Shown: positions 18,032-26,502, numbered from the stretch's first letter. The stretch is 64,000 nt of DNA from Acinetobacter geminorum (GCF_013009345.1 NZ_JABELE010000002.1:248001-312000), one strand, 5' to 3'. Notes: a model not told the origin generated them from the letters alone. Program-made: numbers and translations.

Positions 18032-18904
18032 ATGTCCGATCTTATAAATCTTTCCGACACATACAAACTTGGAAATAAAATTGTAAATAGAATTGGCTAT
18101 GGTGCAATGCAACTGGCAGGTCACCATGCATTTGGACCACCAAAAGATAAAAATACTGCAATAAATGTCCTAAAAACCGCTATCGAGTTAGGTATTAATC
18201 ATATCGATACCAGCGATTTTTATGGCCCTCACATAACCAATCAAATCATTCGAGAGGCTCTATATCCTTATCGAGATGATCTTACCATTGTCACAAAAAT
18301 TGGAGCAAAGCGAGGAGAAAATGCCTCTTGGCTACCAGCTTTTTCTGCAGAACAAATTGAAAAAGATGTACATGATAATTTGCGTAATTTGGGTCTACAA
18401 ACTTTAGATGTTGTAAACTTTCGAGCAATGTTTAACCCCATTATGCCTTCCGAAGGTTCCATTGAGGAAATAGTTGTTGTACTGGCTAAATTAAAAGAAC
18501 AAGGTTTAATTCAACATATTGGATTAAGCAATGTTACAGAAGCTCAAATTATTGAAGCTGAAAAAATCACAGATATTGCTTGTGTACAAAACCAATATAA
18601 TTTATTTAATCGTCAAGATGATGTATTAATTGATCAACTGGCTAAGAAAGGAATTTGTTATGTACCCTTTTTTCCGCTAGGTGGTTTTACACCTTTTCAA
18701 TCAGATACATTATCTGCTATAGCAAATGATCTTGGTGCAACTCCGAAACAAATCGCATTAGCATGGCTACTAAAACGATCACCTAATATCTTATTAATTC
18801 CTGGTACATCATCGGTAGCTCATTTGGAAGAAAATATTGGTGCTTCCAAATTGATATTGTCAGATGAAGTCTACAATTTACTAAGCTCTTTAAATAATAG
18901 CTAA
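18032..18904 (+). CDS. Aldo/keto reductase
   Basis: 290 residues with the (beta/alpha)8 NADPH-dependent reductase signature: GINHIDTSDFYGPH (catalytic Asp and Tyr), IVTKIGAKRG (catalytic Lys), the segment HIGLSNVTEAQI and CVQNQYNLFNRQ, and the cofactor-binding IPGTSSVAHLEENIGA near the end. It would reduce a carbonyl to an alcohol; the substrate is unknown. Likely controlled by the divergent TetR protein. Confidence 0.9.
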   Translation: MSDLINLSDTYKLGNKIVNRIGYGAMQLAGHHAFGPPKDKNTAINVLKTAIELGINHIDTSDFYGPHITNQIIREALYPYRDDLTIVTKIGAKRGENASWLPAFSAEQIEKDVHDNLRNLGLQTLDVVNFRAMFNPIMPSEGSIEEIVVVLAKLKEQGLIQHIGLSNVTEAQIIEAEKITDIACVQNQYNLFNRQDDVLIDQLAKKGICYVPFFPLGGFTPFQSDTLSAIANDLGATPKQIALAWLLKRSPNILLIPGTSSVAHLEENIGASKLILSDEVYNLLSSLNNS

Positions 18905-18943
18905 TTGTTTGGCTGGAAGTAAGTTCCAGCCTATGCCAAAATT

Positions 18944-18990
18944 CCAAAATTTAAACCACTTAATTTGAAAAGAATTAGGTGGTTTTTAGT
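18944..18990 (+). repeat. Third copy of the tRNA-Gly terminator sequence
   Basis: CCAAAATTTAAACCACTTAA and the following hairpin (AATT, then GAATTAGGTGGTTTTTA) match the DNA behind the CCA end at 14019-14064 and 17185-17233. No tRNA body precedes it. A separate strong hairpin (GGCTGGAA/TTCCAGCC) at 18911-18931 ends the aldo/keto reductase gene. Confidence 0.75.
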
Positions 18991-19130
18991 TATTAGTATT
19001 CAAACTCTATGTTAAAACCTTTTATTAACGTTAAGACACTACTACCTTCTTTATTGACTCAATTTCATATATACTGGCCTTAGTATGAGATGAGCCTTAT
19101 ATAGTTAATTGCTAGATCAATGAATGACTA

Positions 19131-19160
19131 AACCCTTAGCTTTCGAGCAAGGGCTTTTTT
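19131..19160 (+). terminator. Orphan intrinsic terminator (possible small RNA end)
   Basis: CCCTT.GC pairs with GC.AAGGG (one bulge), followed by CTTTTTT on the plus strand. No plus-strand gene ends here and the next gene is on the minus strand. A TATACT sequence at about 19070 could be the -10 box of an RNA of roughly 80 bases. Confidence 0.45.
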
Positions 19161-19188
19161 ACATCCAAAATAAAGTATTAACAATATT

Positions 19189-19635
19189 TCATTTAATTTT
19201 CTGTACTTTAGTATCTGAACTTCTCAGCACTGTTCCATCCGCCGCGACTGGTGCCATAAATGGAATTTGCTGACCTGTATTTTTATCAATTAACAGAGAA
19301 TGGTGCTCACCACTTTCAAATAGGTTCTGCTCTCCCCATTGTCGTAAAGCCACAATCACTGGGAACAAACTCTGCCCTTTAGCGGTCAATACATATTCTT
19401 GATAAGCCGTGCCATCTGAAGCATCTTGTAGTTCAAGAACACCTGCATCGACTAATTTTTTTAGACGATCAGAAAGAATATTACGTGCTACTCCTAAGCT
19501 GCGCTGAAAATCTCCAAAACGGCGCATTCCATCAAAAGCATCACGCACAATAAGCAGTGACCAACGATCTCCTATGAGATTGACACAGCGCGCAACAGGA
19601 CAAGGTTCATCTTTTATCAGTGTAGAGTTCGCCAT
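19189..19635 (-). CDS. HxlR-family transcriptional regulator
   Basis: 148 residues with the winged-helix HxlR domain: CPVARCVNLIGDRWSLLIVR, DAFDGMRRFGDFQRSLGVAR, NILSDRLKKLVDAGVLE and YVLTAKGQSLFPVIVALRQW. The N-terminal cysteines in PCPVARC are of the kind used for redox or electrophile sensing in this family; a sensing role here is inference. Divergent from an MFS transporter, with two operator-like repeats between them. Confidence 0.92.
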   Translation of the reverse strand: MANSTLIKDEPCPVARCVNLIGDRWSLLIVRDAFDGMRRFGDFQRSLGVARNILSDRLKKLVDAGVLELQDASDGTAYQEYVLTAKGQSLFPVIVALRQWGEQNLFESGEHHSLLIDKNTGQQIPFMAPVAADGTVLRSSDTKVQKIK

Positions 19636-19669
19636 TGAGTTTCCTAACCAATTATCAGTAACAAGTCAT

Positions 19670-19724
19670 CTAGTTGCATTTTAAAACCAGTCGATCTAAC
19701 ATTCAACTAGTTGCATTTTAAAAC
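19670..19724. promoter_or_regulatory. Two operator-like repeats between hxlR-type and MFS genes
   Basis: CTAGTTGCATTTTAAAAC occurs at 19670-19687 and again at 19707-19724, 37 bases apart. In the second copy the flanks extend it to an inverted repeat (CTAGTT ... AACTAG). The position between divergent genes makes them likely HxlR-type binding sites. Confidence 0.7.
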
Positions 19725-19746
19725 TAGATTGAATGGATTTAGGCCC

Positions 19747-20967
19747 ATGAAAGCTTCTCTTGCATCTTCAACTTCATCCTCCGAAAGTGATAAACCGCTT
19801 TCAAACATGCCTCGTGGCGTAATTTTGCTGTTTGCTATAGCAAGTGGTGCAAGCGTAGCAAATGTCTATTATGCACAGCCCTTGCTCGACATATTGGCGA
19901 GTGACTTTAATGTGAGTCATGTCGCCATTGGTGGTGTGGTGACAGCCACTCAAATAGGTTGTGCGCTAGCCTTAATCTTTTTAGTGCCGTTGGGTGATTT
20001 GGTAAATCGGCGTCGGTTAATGGCCCTACAGTTATTGGCTTTGATATCTGCATTGCTCGTGGTTGGCTTTGCCCATTCTACGATTATTCTTTTGGTAGGA
20101 ATGCTTGCGGTGGGTTTCCTCGGCACAGCCATGACACAAGGGCTTATTGCCTATGCTGCAAGTGCTGCGGCCCCACATGAGCAAGGACATGTAGTAGGTA
20201 CCGCACAAAGTGGTGTGTTCATTGGTTTACTGCTTGCCCGTGTATTTTCAGGAGGCATTAGTGATATAGCGGGTTGGCGCGGCGTATACTTTTGCGCAGC
20301 CATCATCATGCTCATAATTGCTTTGCCCCTTTGGAAACGACTTCCTCATTTAAATATTCAACCCAGTGCCATTCACTACCCTCAACTTCTGGCTTCTATG
20401 TTGAAACTGCTACGCCAAGAAAAAGTGCTCCAAGTGCGCGGTGTGTTAGCTTTACTCATGTTTGCAGCATTTAATATTTTCTGGAGTGCATTGGTACTAC
20501 CGTTAAGTGCCCCGCCTTATAACTTTTCTCATACTGTAATTGGGTCTTTTGGGCTCGTTGGGGTGATTGGTGCTTTGGCTGCTGCGCGTACCGGTTACTG
20601 GGCAGACCGTGGATATGCTCAGCGTACAAGCTTGGCTGCACTTTTAATATTATTAATTGCATGGGCTCCACTTTCACTCATGTCCTATTCGCTTTGGGCA
20701 CTCGTGATTGGCATCGTATTGCTAGACTTAGGTGGACAAGCCCTACATGTCACCAACCAGAGTATGATTTTTCGTACTCGCCCAGAAGCGCATAGTCGGC
20801 TTGTTGGTCTATACATGCTCTTTTATGCGGTAGGTAGTGGACTAGGCGCAATTAGTACAACAGCGACTTATGCTTATGCTGGATGGTTTGGCGTGTGTGC
20901 ACTCGGCGCAGGTGTTAGCCTTCTGGCATTATTATTTTGGCGAATGACACGGCATATTACGTCTTAA
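19747..20967 (+). CDS. MFS transporter (sugar/drug efflux type)
   Basis: 406 residues from the ATG at 19747, with twelve predicted hydrophobic segments. The conserved loop between helices 2 and 3 reads VPLGDLVNRRRLMALQ, and ANVYYAQPLLDIL near the N-terminus is typical of the YnfM/SotB-like efflux branch. The in-frame TTG at 19711 lies inside the operator region and is rejected as a start. The substrate is unknown; control by the divergent HxlR regulator suggests a toxic small molecule. Confidence 0.9.
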   Translation: MKASLASSTSSSESDKPLSNMPRGVILLFAIASGASVANVYYAQPLLDILASDFNVSHVAIGGVVTATQIGCALALIFLVPLGDLVNRRRLMALQLLALISALLVVGFAHSTIILLVGMLAVGFLGTAMTQGLIAYAASAAAPHEQGHVVGTAQSGVFIGLLLARVFSGGISDIAGWRGVYFCAAIIMLIIALPLWKRLPHLNIQPSAIHYPQLLASMLKLLRQEKVLQVRGVLALLMFAAFNIFWSALVLPLSAPPYNFSHTVIGSFGLVGVIGALAAARTGYWADRGYAQRTSLAALLILLIAWAPLSLMSYSLWALVIGIVLLDLGGQALHVTNQSMIFRTRPEAHSRLVGLYMLFYAVGSGLGAISTTATYAYAGWFGVCALGAGVSLLALLFWRMTRHITS

Positions 20968-21022
20968 AGAGCATATGAAAAAAGATAACAATATACAAAT
21001 ACATAAATTATAATAACCAAAA

Positions 21023-21090
21023 ATTTCATCCCCCATAAATAAACTCATTTGGACTTCAACTTTGAAGTTCGAGCGGTAATGGGATGAAAT
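21023..21090 (+). repeat. Nested inverted repeats upstream of the small lipoprotein
   Basis: ATTTCATCCC at 21023-21032 pairs with GGGATGAAAT at 21081-21090, and inside it ACTTCAA pairs with TTGAAGT (21053-21068). The structure ends 55 bases before the next start codon and could be a leader element or the end of an unannotated RNA. Confidence 0.45.
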
Positions 21091-21145
21091 CTTCTTTAAC
21101 AATCTAAAGATTGATATGTAACTTTAGTCAATTACTATCAAATAT

Positions 21146-21550
21146 ATGAAAACCCCTATAGGAACAAAATTGGGTATCTATAATAAAGTGATTTACACCA
21201 TGGTATTTGCCCTTGTTGCAGGATGTCATCAACAAGAAGCAGACGATGGTCCCGATGCTGTAAAACTCCCAGTCTATCAGTTTAATGGCGTTTCTGGTTC
21301 AGCACGCTTAAAAGGAAATTTAGAGTTAAAGCAAGGATGTCTTTATGTGAAGGATATACTCATTGTCTTCCCTGAACATACTGCTCAATGGGATGATGAA
21401 AAAAGCACTTTAAGTTATAAAGGTCAGCAGATCGGCTTAGGCAATAGATTAGATATTACTGGAAGTATTGGTGATTTTGAGCAAGACAATCTACGTATTA
21501 GGCATTTGAGTCCCATGTGTGATCATCAGAATATTTGGTTTGCCGGCTAA
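21146..21550 (+). CDS. Small lipoprotein, paralogue of the protease-linked one
   Basis: 134 residues with a lipoprotein signal (FALVAGCHQQE; acylated Cys about residue 27). The mature part aligns block by block with the product of 16565-16960: PVYQFNGVSGSARLKG, CLYVKDILIVFPEH, LSYKGQQIGLGNRLDITG, and SPMCDHQNIWFAG. No protease gene is next to this copy. I do not recognise the family. The two copies lie on either side of the tRNA-Gly island boundary, 4.2 kb apart, which suggests that one arose by duplication or that the island brought its own version. Confidence 0.8.
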   Translation: MKTPIGTKLGIYNKVIYTMVFALVAGCHQQEADDGPDAVKLPVYQFNGVSGSARLKGNLELKQGCLYVKDILIVFPEHTAQWDDEKSTLSYKGQQIGLGNRLDITGSIGDFEQDNLRIRHLSPMCDHQNIWFAG

Positions 21551-21570
21551 TCTTTTGTGAAGAGTATGAG

Positions 21571-21599
21571 TAAAAAAGCCCCCGTCTGGGAGCTTTTTC
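21571..21599. terminator. Bidirectional terminator between lipoprotein and MscS-type genes
   Basis: AAAAAGC.CCC pairs with GGG.GCTTTTT; A-run and T-run on both sides suit both convergent genes. Confidence 0.8.
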
Positions 21600-21635
21600 A
21601 AATTCGTTTAACTGCTGTTATTTATAGCTTAAAAC

Positions 21636-22934
21636 TTAACTGGGGTGAATTTCTGCCGTTAATCTTTGCAAATCATGACCCGAAGGTGCTTGGTAAACAC
21701 GTAAACCAAATTCGGGAAGAATCGCAATTAAATGGTCAAAAATATCTGACTGAATTGCTTCATAAGAAACCCACGCAATCGTGTTGGTAAATGCATAAAT
21801 CTCCAGTGGCAACCCTTGACTGGTCGGCTGTAACTGACGAACAATAATGGTTTGATTTTGAGCAATACCCTTGTGCTGACGCAAGTAAAACTCTACATAG
21901 GCTCTAAATGTACCAATATTGGTTAGACGGCGCTTGTTGTAACGAGATTGATTGCTTAAATGCTTATTGAATTCTTCAATCTCAGAGTTCTTTGCATTTA
22001 AGTATTGATCTAGCAATAAAAAGTCTTTGAGCTTTTGTTGCTCTTCATCACTCATGAAATGAACGCTACTTTGGTCGATGAAAAGTGAGCGCTTCATTCG
22101 ACGGCAACCTGAATTACTCATGCCTCGCCAGTTTTTAAAAGTATCGGTCACGAGCTTATTGGTTGGAATGGTGGTATAGGTTTTATCAAAGTTTTGAACA
22201 GTCACGGTATGCAGTGAAATATCAATTACATCGCCATCTGCATTGAGTGATGGCATTTCAATCCAGTCGCCAATACGTACCATGTCGTAAGAGGCAATTT
22301 GTACACTCGCCACCAAAGACAAAATGGTGTTTTGGAAAACCAGCATTAATACCGCTGCCATTGCACCAAAACCTGCAAGTAAAGTGAATACATCCTTTTT
22401 AAGGAATGTTCCCAAAATCATGAGGCCACACACAACAAATAAAATGAGTTTAACCAGCTGTAAGTAACCTTTAATCGGCTTATTTCTAGATTTCGGATTA
22501 CGCTGATAAATAAGGTTAAAGATATTTAATAGTTCGCTGATCGTAAGCGCGAGTGTAAGAAAAATGAATGCTTGCGCGCCCATCTCCACAAAAGCAATAA
22601 ACTTCGGAGATAGATGAGGAACCGTTGCAATACCGTTCATAATCACAACGGCAGGAACAATATTTGCAAATTTCTTTATAACGCTATGCTGAGCAAAAAT
22701 AGATTGATTCGGAGATTTGAGTTTTGTGACTAAATGACGAACGCCCCGAACAATAATGCGTTTAGCAATAAAATTTGCTATTGCTGCAAATAAAATCAAA
22801 ATAGTGAGTGAAACAAACATCTCTAGCCAAGGATATTGGCTTAACTCACCCCGAATATCACGGAAAAAATTTAAAAAATCCAAACCTATACACCTTAAAA
22901 CTTTCTTTTCTAGAATTTTAGGGGTTAAGGACAT
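21636..22934 (-). CDS. Mechanosensitive ion channel, YbdG-like MscS family
   Basis: 432 residues with about five N-terminal membrane segments and an MscS pore/beta domain: GFGAMAAVLMLVFQNTILSL, then DMVRIGDWIEMP and the segment TVTVQNFDKTYTTIPTNKL. The C-terminal signature FKNWRGMSNSGCRRMKRSL, with YVEFYLRQH and LPLEIYAFTNTIAWVSYE, is that of E. coli YbdG (a miniconductance-type channel), not the short MscS. It would release solutes on osmotic down-shock. No clear ribosome site marks the start. Monocistronic. Confidence 0.88.
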   Translation of the reverse strand: MSLTPKILEKKVLRCIGLDFLNFFRDIRGELSQYPWLEMFVSLTILILFAAIANFIAKRIIVRGVRHLVTKLKSPNQSIFAQHSVIKKFANIVPAVVIMNGIATVPHLSPKFIAFVEMGAQAFIFLTLALTISELLNIFNLIYQRNPKSRNKPIKGYLQLVKLILFVVCGLMILGTFLKKDVFTLLAGFGAMAAVLMLVFQNTILSLVASVQIASYDMVRIGDWIEMPSLNADGDVIDISLHTVTVQNFDKTYTTIPTNKLVTDTFKNWRGMSNSGCRRMKRSLFIDQSSVHFMSDEEQQKLKDFLLLDQYLNAKNSEIEEFNKHLSNQSRYNKRRLTNIGTFRAYVEFYLRQHKGIAQNQTIIVRQLQPTSQGLPLEIYAFTNTIAWVSYEAIQSDIFDHLIAILPEFGLRVYQAPSGHDLQRLTAEIHPS

Positions 22935-23124
22935 TTATAATAAGGTTTGTTTACATATGTTGTCATAAATACAACAACTAAGTTATATACCCACTCAAAT
23001 TTAAATCGAATTGCTTAATTTCACCCCCTTGCCTATTTATGTTTAAGATTGATTCTAGAAAGTAGATCGAAGCTATCAGCTCCTTTAGAATAATGTGCTA
23101 AACGAAGGCTTCTGGTTGTATTGA

Positions 23125-23487
23125 GTGAAATTTTCTGACTTTTTAACTTTTATTGGAGTGGTCTGGTTCAGCTTATTATTTATCTATATTGCTTGGACAT
23201 TTTTTCTTAAAAGTCAGGTTCGAAGATTTTTGATTTATAAACGAGGAAAGATGACTTCTGCCGAGGTCGTATATTTTCAAGACTCATTAGCTAAGGTGCA
23301 ATATCGCCCTTTATGTTATATCAAATTAAAATTCCAAACTGAGCAAGGCCAAATCATTACTGAAAATCTAAAGGTGCTTATTGCTAAGCAAGATCAACAT
23401 AAATATAAAGTCGGTAGCATTATTAATATTAAATATGATCCTAAAAATTTAAAGAATATTTCGATATTGGGCGAAGTGATGATTTAG
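23125..23487 (+). CDS. Small membrane protein, DUF3592-like
   Basis: 120 residues starting with GTG. One N-terminal membrane helix (FIGVVWFSLLFIYIAWTFFL) is followed by a soluble domain in which TSAEVVYF, the middle segment YIKLKFQTEQGQI, and the ending INIKYDPKNLKNISI fit the DUF3592 pattern (a small beta domain on the membrane surface). Function unknown. It converges with the GT2 operon, whose last stop is five bases away, so the two transcripts share a very short junction. Confidence 0.7.
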   Translation: MKFSDFLTFIGVVWFSLLFIYIAWTFFLKSQVRRFLIYKRGKMTSAEVVYFQDSLAKVQYRPLCYIKLKFQTEQGQIITENLKVLIAKQDQHKYKVGSIINIKYDPKNLKNISILGEVMI

Positions 23488-23491
23488 GTCA

Positions 23492-24136
23492 TTAGAGATT
23501 ATTTAAAAAAGACGACAAACCTTGAGGTGCGCGTCCATTTAAACGACTACTTGTAGTTACTCGAACCAGATTGCTCCAAGTAATATTGCAACAATGATTG
23601 ATCAATTTTTTGATTAGAGATACATCCTCATGACATGAAATAGGCTCAAAGCCACCAACCAAAAGATAGACCTCTGCACTAAAACTTAAATTTGCCCCAT
23701 GAATATGCGCGTGATCCATCTGATCTTTATAGTGCGCTAAATATTTCTGCTGTTTCGTTATAGAGAGATGACTAAAATCATCTAGCGTCACAGTGCCGCA
23801 AATTGCATCTGTAGGTTGATGCTGGATTTGATAGCGCAGCCAATCTGGACTCACCACGGTATCTGCATCAGTACATGCAATCCAAGTGACGCCACACCTG
23901 ATTAAATGACGGATTCCTAAATCCCTCGCTTGCCCTACACATGCATAGTTGCATTCAATCCAATTGATTTGATGGCTTTGTACAATCAACCGCGACTGAT
24001 CTGTACAGTTATCGAGTACAACAAGCACTTCTACCTCATAACCAGAAATATTATCTATGGCGACCTGAATAGATTGCAAACAGGCAGATAGATAGTGCTC
24101 TTCGTTATGTGCTGGAATGACGATACCTATTTTCAT
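23492..24136 (-). CDS. Family 2 glycosyltransferase
   Basis: About 214 residues: IGIVIPAHNEEHYLSACLQS, VLVVLDNCTDQS, ACTDADTVVSPDWL (the DxD-type metal/nucleotide site) and GANLSFSAEVYLLVGGFEP then CHEDVSLIKKL (the acidic catalytic ED). This is a compact cytoplasmic GT-A enzyme with no membrane helices. The start (ATG at 24136) overlaps the stop of the methyltransferase as ATGA. Last gene of a four-gene overlapping operon. Donor and acceptor sugars are unknown. Confidence 0.88.
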   Translation of the reverse strand: MKIGIVIPAHNEEHYLSACLQSIQVAIDNISGYEVEVLVVLDNCTDQSRLIVQSHQINWIECNYACVGQARDLGIRHLIRCGVTWIACTDADTVVSPDWLRYQIQHQPTDAICGTVTLDDFSHLSITKQQKYLAHYKDQMDHAHIHGANLSFSAEVYLLVGGFEPISCHEDVSLIKKLINHCCNITWSNLVRVTTSSRLNGRAPQGLSSFLNNL

Positions 24137-24732
24137 CTTAGTTTTTCCTGCTGTGCTAAAGAGGAAGTGTTCGCCGTCCACAGATCAATCATAAAGTCTG
24201 GGTCGTTTAAGCTGAGGTAATGATGAAATGGGAAATGTTGCTGAAAAGCTTGATGAACTTGTTCAGCGTTTAACTCAAAATCTTGAATTTCATGACGCCA
24301 GTGACAACACAGAATCTCGCCATCATCATTTAAACTATGCTTTAACTTTTCAATAAACTGATGTAATTCATCCTTGGATAAGTAATAGGCCATCTCACTA
24401 ATTAAAATCAGATCAAATTTTTGAATTGAGTAGTCTTCGGGTATTTTCCTGTTCTCAACCACAACATGCTCAAACTCTTGTAGCCGCTCGGAAGCTAAAT
24501 GAACAGCACGCTCAGAGACATCTATACACACTAACTCATCAGCTCTTTGCGCCAAATGAAAACTTAAATGTCCATTTGAACAGCCCACTTCTAGCACCTT
24601 TGGATAGCGGGGTTTTGTCAGCAGCGCGAGACAAATTTGTCTTTTACGGGCTTCATACCAGTGAGCGTCATAGCCCCATGGATCACTGTTATGACGATAT
24701 AAATCTTCAAAGTACACGCGAGAATGAATCAC
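24133..24732 (-). CDS. NodS-like SAM-dependent methyltransferase
   Basis: 199 residues. YFEDLYRHNSDPWGYDAHWY and EARKRQICLALL at the N-terminus, the SAM motif VLEVGCSNGHLSFHLAQRAD, IDVSERAVHLA and FDLILISEMAYYLS match NodS, the N-methyltransferase of rhizobial Nod factor, rather than generic methyltransferases. NodS methylates the free amine made by NodB deacetylase; here the preceding gene is likewise a deacetylase. Overlaps the deacetylase gene by 26 bases and the GT2 gene by four. Confidence 0.85.
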   Translation of the reverse strand: MIHSRVYFEDLYRHNSDPWGYDAHWYEARKRQICLALLTKPRYPKVLEVGCSNGHLSFHLAQRADELVCIDVSERAVHLASERLQEFEHVVVENRKIPEDYSIQKFDLILISEMAYYLSKDELHQFIEKLKHSLNDDGEILCCHWRHEIQDFELNAEQVHQAFQQHFPFHHYLSLNDPDFMIDLWTANTSSLAQQEKLR

Positions 24733-25501
24733 TCAAATAAACCTCATGAGGTATTAAAAGACGTTTAATCGCACTTGGAGAGAGAACCGCAGCATTACCC
24801 GTGGTTTCATCTGCTTCAAGTTGGGTTTTAAACTGCAAAATTGCTTGACGTTTTTTAGTTAGCTGTTCTTCGGTTAAGCGGTAGGCTTTTGCTCGGTGCC
24901 AATCAATTCGTGGGTCTAAAGGCTCTGCCCAATGCCAAGCCCAAATTAATACGTGTAAACAGAGTAGTTGCTTAGCGGTTGCATAGGCTTGTACGGTTTT
25001 ACCCACGGCTTCATGGTCTGGGTGACCATCAAATTCATAGCTACAAATTAGAATATCGTCGGCTTGAACTAACTTGTCTAAACTCTGCCACAGTTGTTCG
25101 GTTTGCAAATGGATCTGGCCATCTAACAAATTAAGCTCTATATGCTCGGTTGACTTTGCTACCCCTAGACAATTTAAGGCTGCCAAGCTTTCTTGCGGGC
25201 GAAGAATATTAAGCTGATCTGGAGGATATTTTGTAGATTTAGGATGACTTTGGGTACCGTTACTTACCGCTAAAACCAAAATCTTGCAGTTCAGTGCAAC
25301 AAGCTGCTGCATTAATCCGCCACAGCCAAGCACTTCATCATCCGGATGTGGCGCAACAATTACCACTCTTTTTGAGCGAAATAGCTCAAGATCTAAAGCT
25401 GCTAACGGTTGTTCTTTAAATGCCTTTAACCATTGCTCTTTGGCCGTACCCTCACCAAAAATAACGCGGTCTTCAACCAAAGGATGTTTTAAAGTTCCCA
25501 T
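24707..25501 (-). CDS. PIG-L family deacetylase
   Basis: 264 residues. The zinc-site signature of LmbE/PIG-L enzymes is visible as VVIVAPHPDDEVLGCGGLM (His, Asp, Asp) and later YEFDGHPDHEAVG (His-x-x-His). Members remove an acetyl group from N-acetylglucosamine-containing compounds such as mycothiol and bacillithiol precursors. Its product, a free amine, would be a natural substrate for the NodS-like methyltransferase encoded next. It overlaps the upstream gene by 13 bases. Confidence 0.9.
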   Translation of the reverse strand: MGTLKHPLVEDRVIFGEGTAKEQWLKAFKEQPLAALDLELFRSKRVVIVAPHPDDEVLGCGGLMQQLVALNCKILVLAVSNGTQSHPKSTKYPPDQLNILRPQESLAALNCLGVAKSTEHIELNLLDGQIHLQTEQLWQSLDKLVQADDILICSYEFDGHPDHEAVGKTVQAYATAKQLLCLHVLIWAWHWAEPLDPRIDWHRAKAYRLTEEQLTKKRQAILQFKTQLEADETTGNAAVLSPSAIKRLLIPHEVYLSDSFSRVL

Positions 25502-26502
25502 AGGCTTTGCTCCGATACACAGAGTTCTGCAATTTGTTCATAATCAAACGCGGCATGACTTTGCCGTATAAACACAGGCAAATCAGCCATGAGCTGAGCA
25601 AATGTGGCATCTTCACAAAAAGGACGAGCGCCTAAGGCTTTACCTACTCTTTCAATAACACTCAAACAGCATTGTTCTGTTTGGGCACGCAATATTCGAA
25701 TTTCCCGCTCATGACTTAGCATTGGTTTCTGGTCTATCAGCTTGGCCACATATTGAAAATACTGTTTGGTGATATCTAGCTGCTGAGCGACTTCTCCTAA
25801 ATACAATTTTTTATAAAGATTCGGATTTGCCTGACAGCTTTCTTGTAAAAAACCGGCTAGACTTACGGCGGCACCGTACCAGCAGGCCGCAACACCTGCT
25901 GCACCATGCCAAAAACCTGGGCGTTTTAAATAACTGTTTGGCTGACCAACCATCTGAACAGGCGTATTCTCGAAACGAACTTGTGCAGTCTGTGTTGCGT
26001 GCATGCCTACAGCATGCCAGTGGCTTAAATCGGTCGTAATGGATGGATGACTTAAGTCAACAATACAAAGCTGCGCCTGCCCTTGCTGATCTTTATAACT
26101 CATTAAAGCTTTTTGAATAAATTCCGCACCAGAGCACCAAAGCTTGATGCCATTACAAAGACTATCTTCCACTTGTAATGGCGCTGGTCCACCGTCTGCT
26201 GCCCAAACAGCCCAAGTCTGGTCATCTATTTGTTGTTGATAACCCAATTCACTCAAAATGCTTAGAGCATCGCAATGAGACTCAAAAAGCTTAGCTAAAC
26301 TTAAGTCGACTCCAGCAATCTGCGCAAAAAGTTGCCAACGTTGATAGGTTTGGCCAGAAGCTGGGTGAGGCAAATTGTGAGTTAAACTTACCAATTGATT
26401 GAGCAAATCTATACGAAGCTTACTTTTATCTTCAGCTAAGGCAGCTTCAAATTCACTCAATATACTTAATATCGTCATATTTATAGGTATTTTAATATTC
26501 AT
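25489..26502 (-). CDS. Acyl-CoA dehydrogenase-like flavoprotein
   Basis: 337 residues, shorter than the roughly 380 usual for acyl-CoA dehydrogenases. The middle beta-domain is recognisable by GIKLWCSGAEFIQKALMSY, and VRFENTPVQMVGQPNSYLKR, and a C-terminal helical domain follows (VAACWYGAAVSLAGFLQES to the end). The catalytic glutamate could not be located with confidence, so it may act on an unusual substrate. First gene of the operon; promoter in the AT-rich 250 bases upstream. The start could also be the ATG eight codons later (26478); neither has a good ribosome site. Confidence 0.72.
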   Translation of the reverse strand: MNIKIPINMTILSILSEFEAALAEDKSKLRIDLLNQLVSLTHNLPHPASGQTYQRWQLFAQIAGVDLSLAKLFESHCDALSILSELGYQQQIDDQTWAVWAADGGPAPLQVEDSLCNGIKLWCSGAEFIQKALMSYKDQQGQAQLCIVDLSHPSITTDLSHWHAVGMHATQTAQVRFENTPVQMVGQPNSYLKRPGFWHGAAGVAACWYGAAVSLAGFLQESCQANPNLYKKLYLGEVAQQLDITKQYFQYVAKLIDQKPMLSHEREIRILRAQTEQCCLSVIERVGKALGARPFCEDATFAQLMADLPVFIRQSHAAFDYEQIAELCVSEQSLWEL

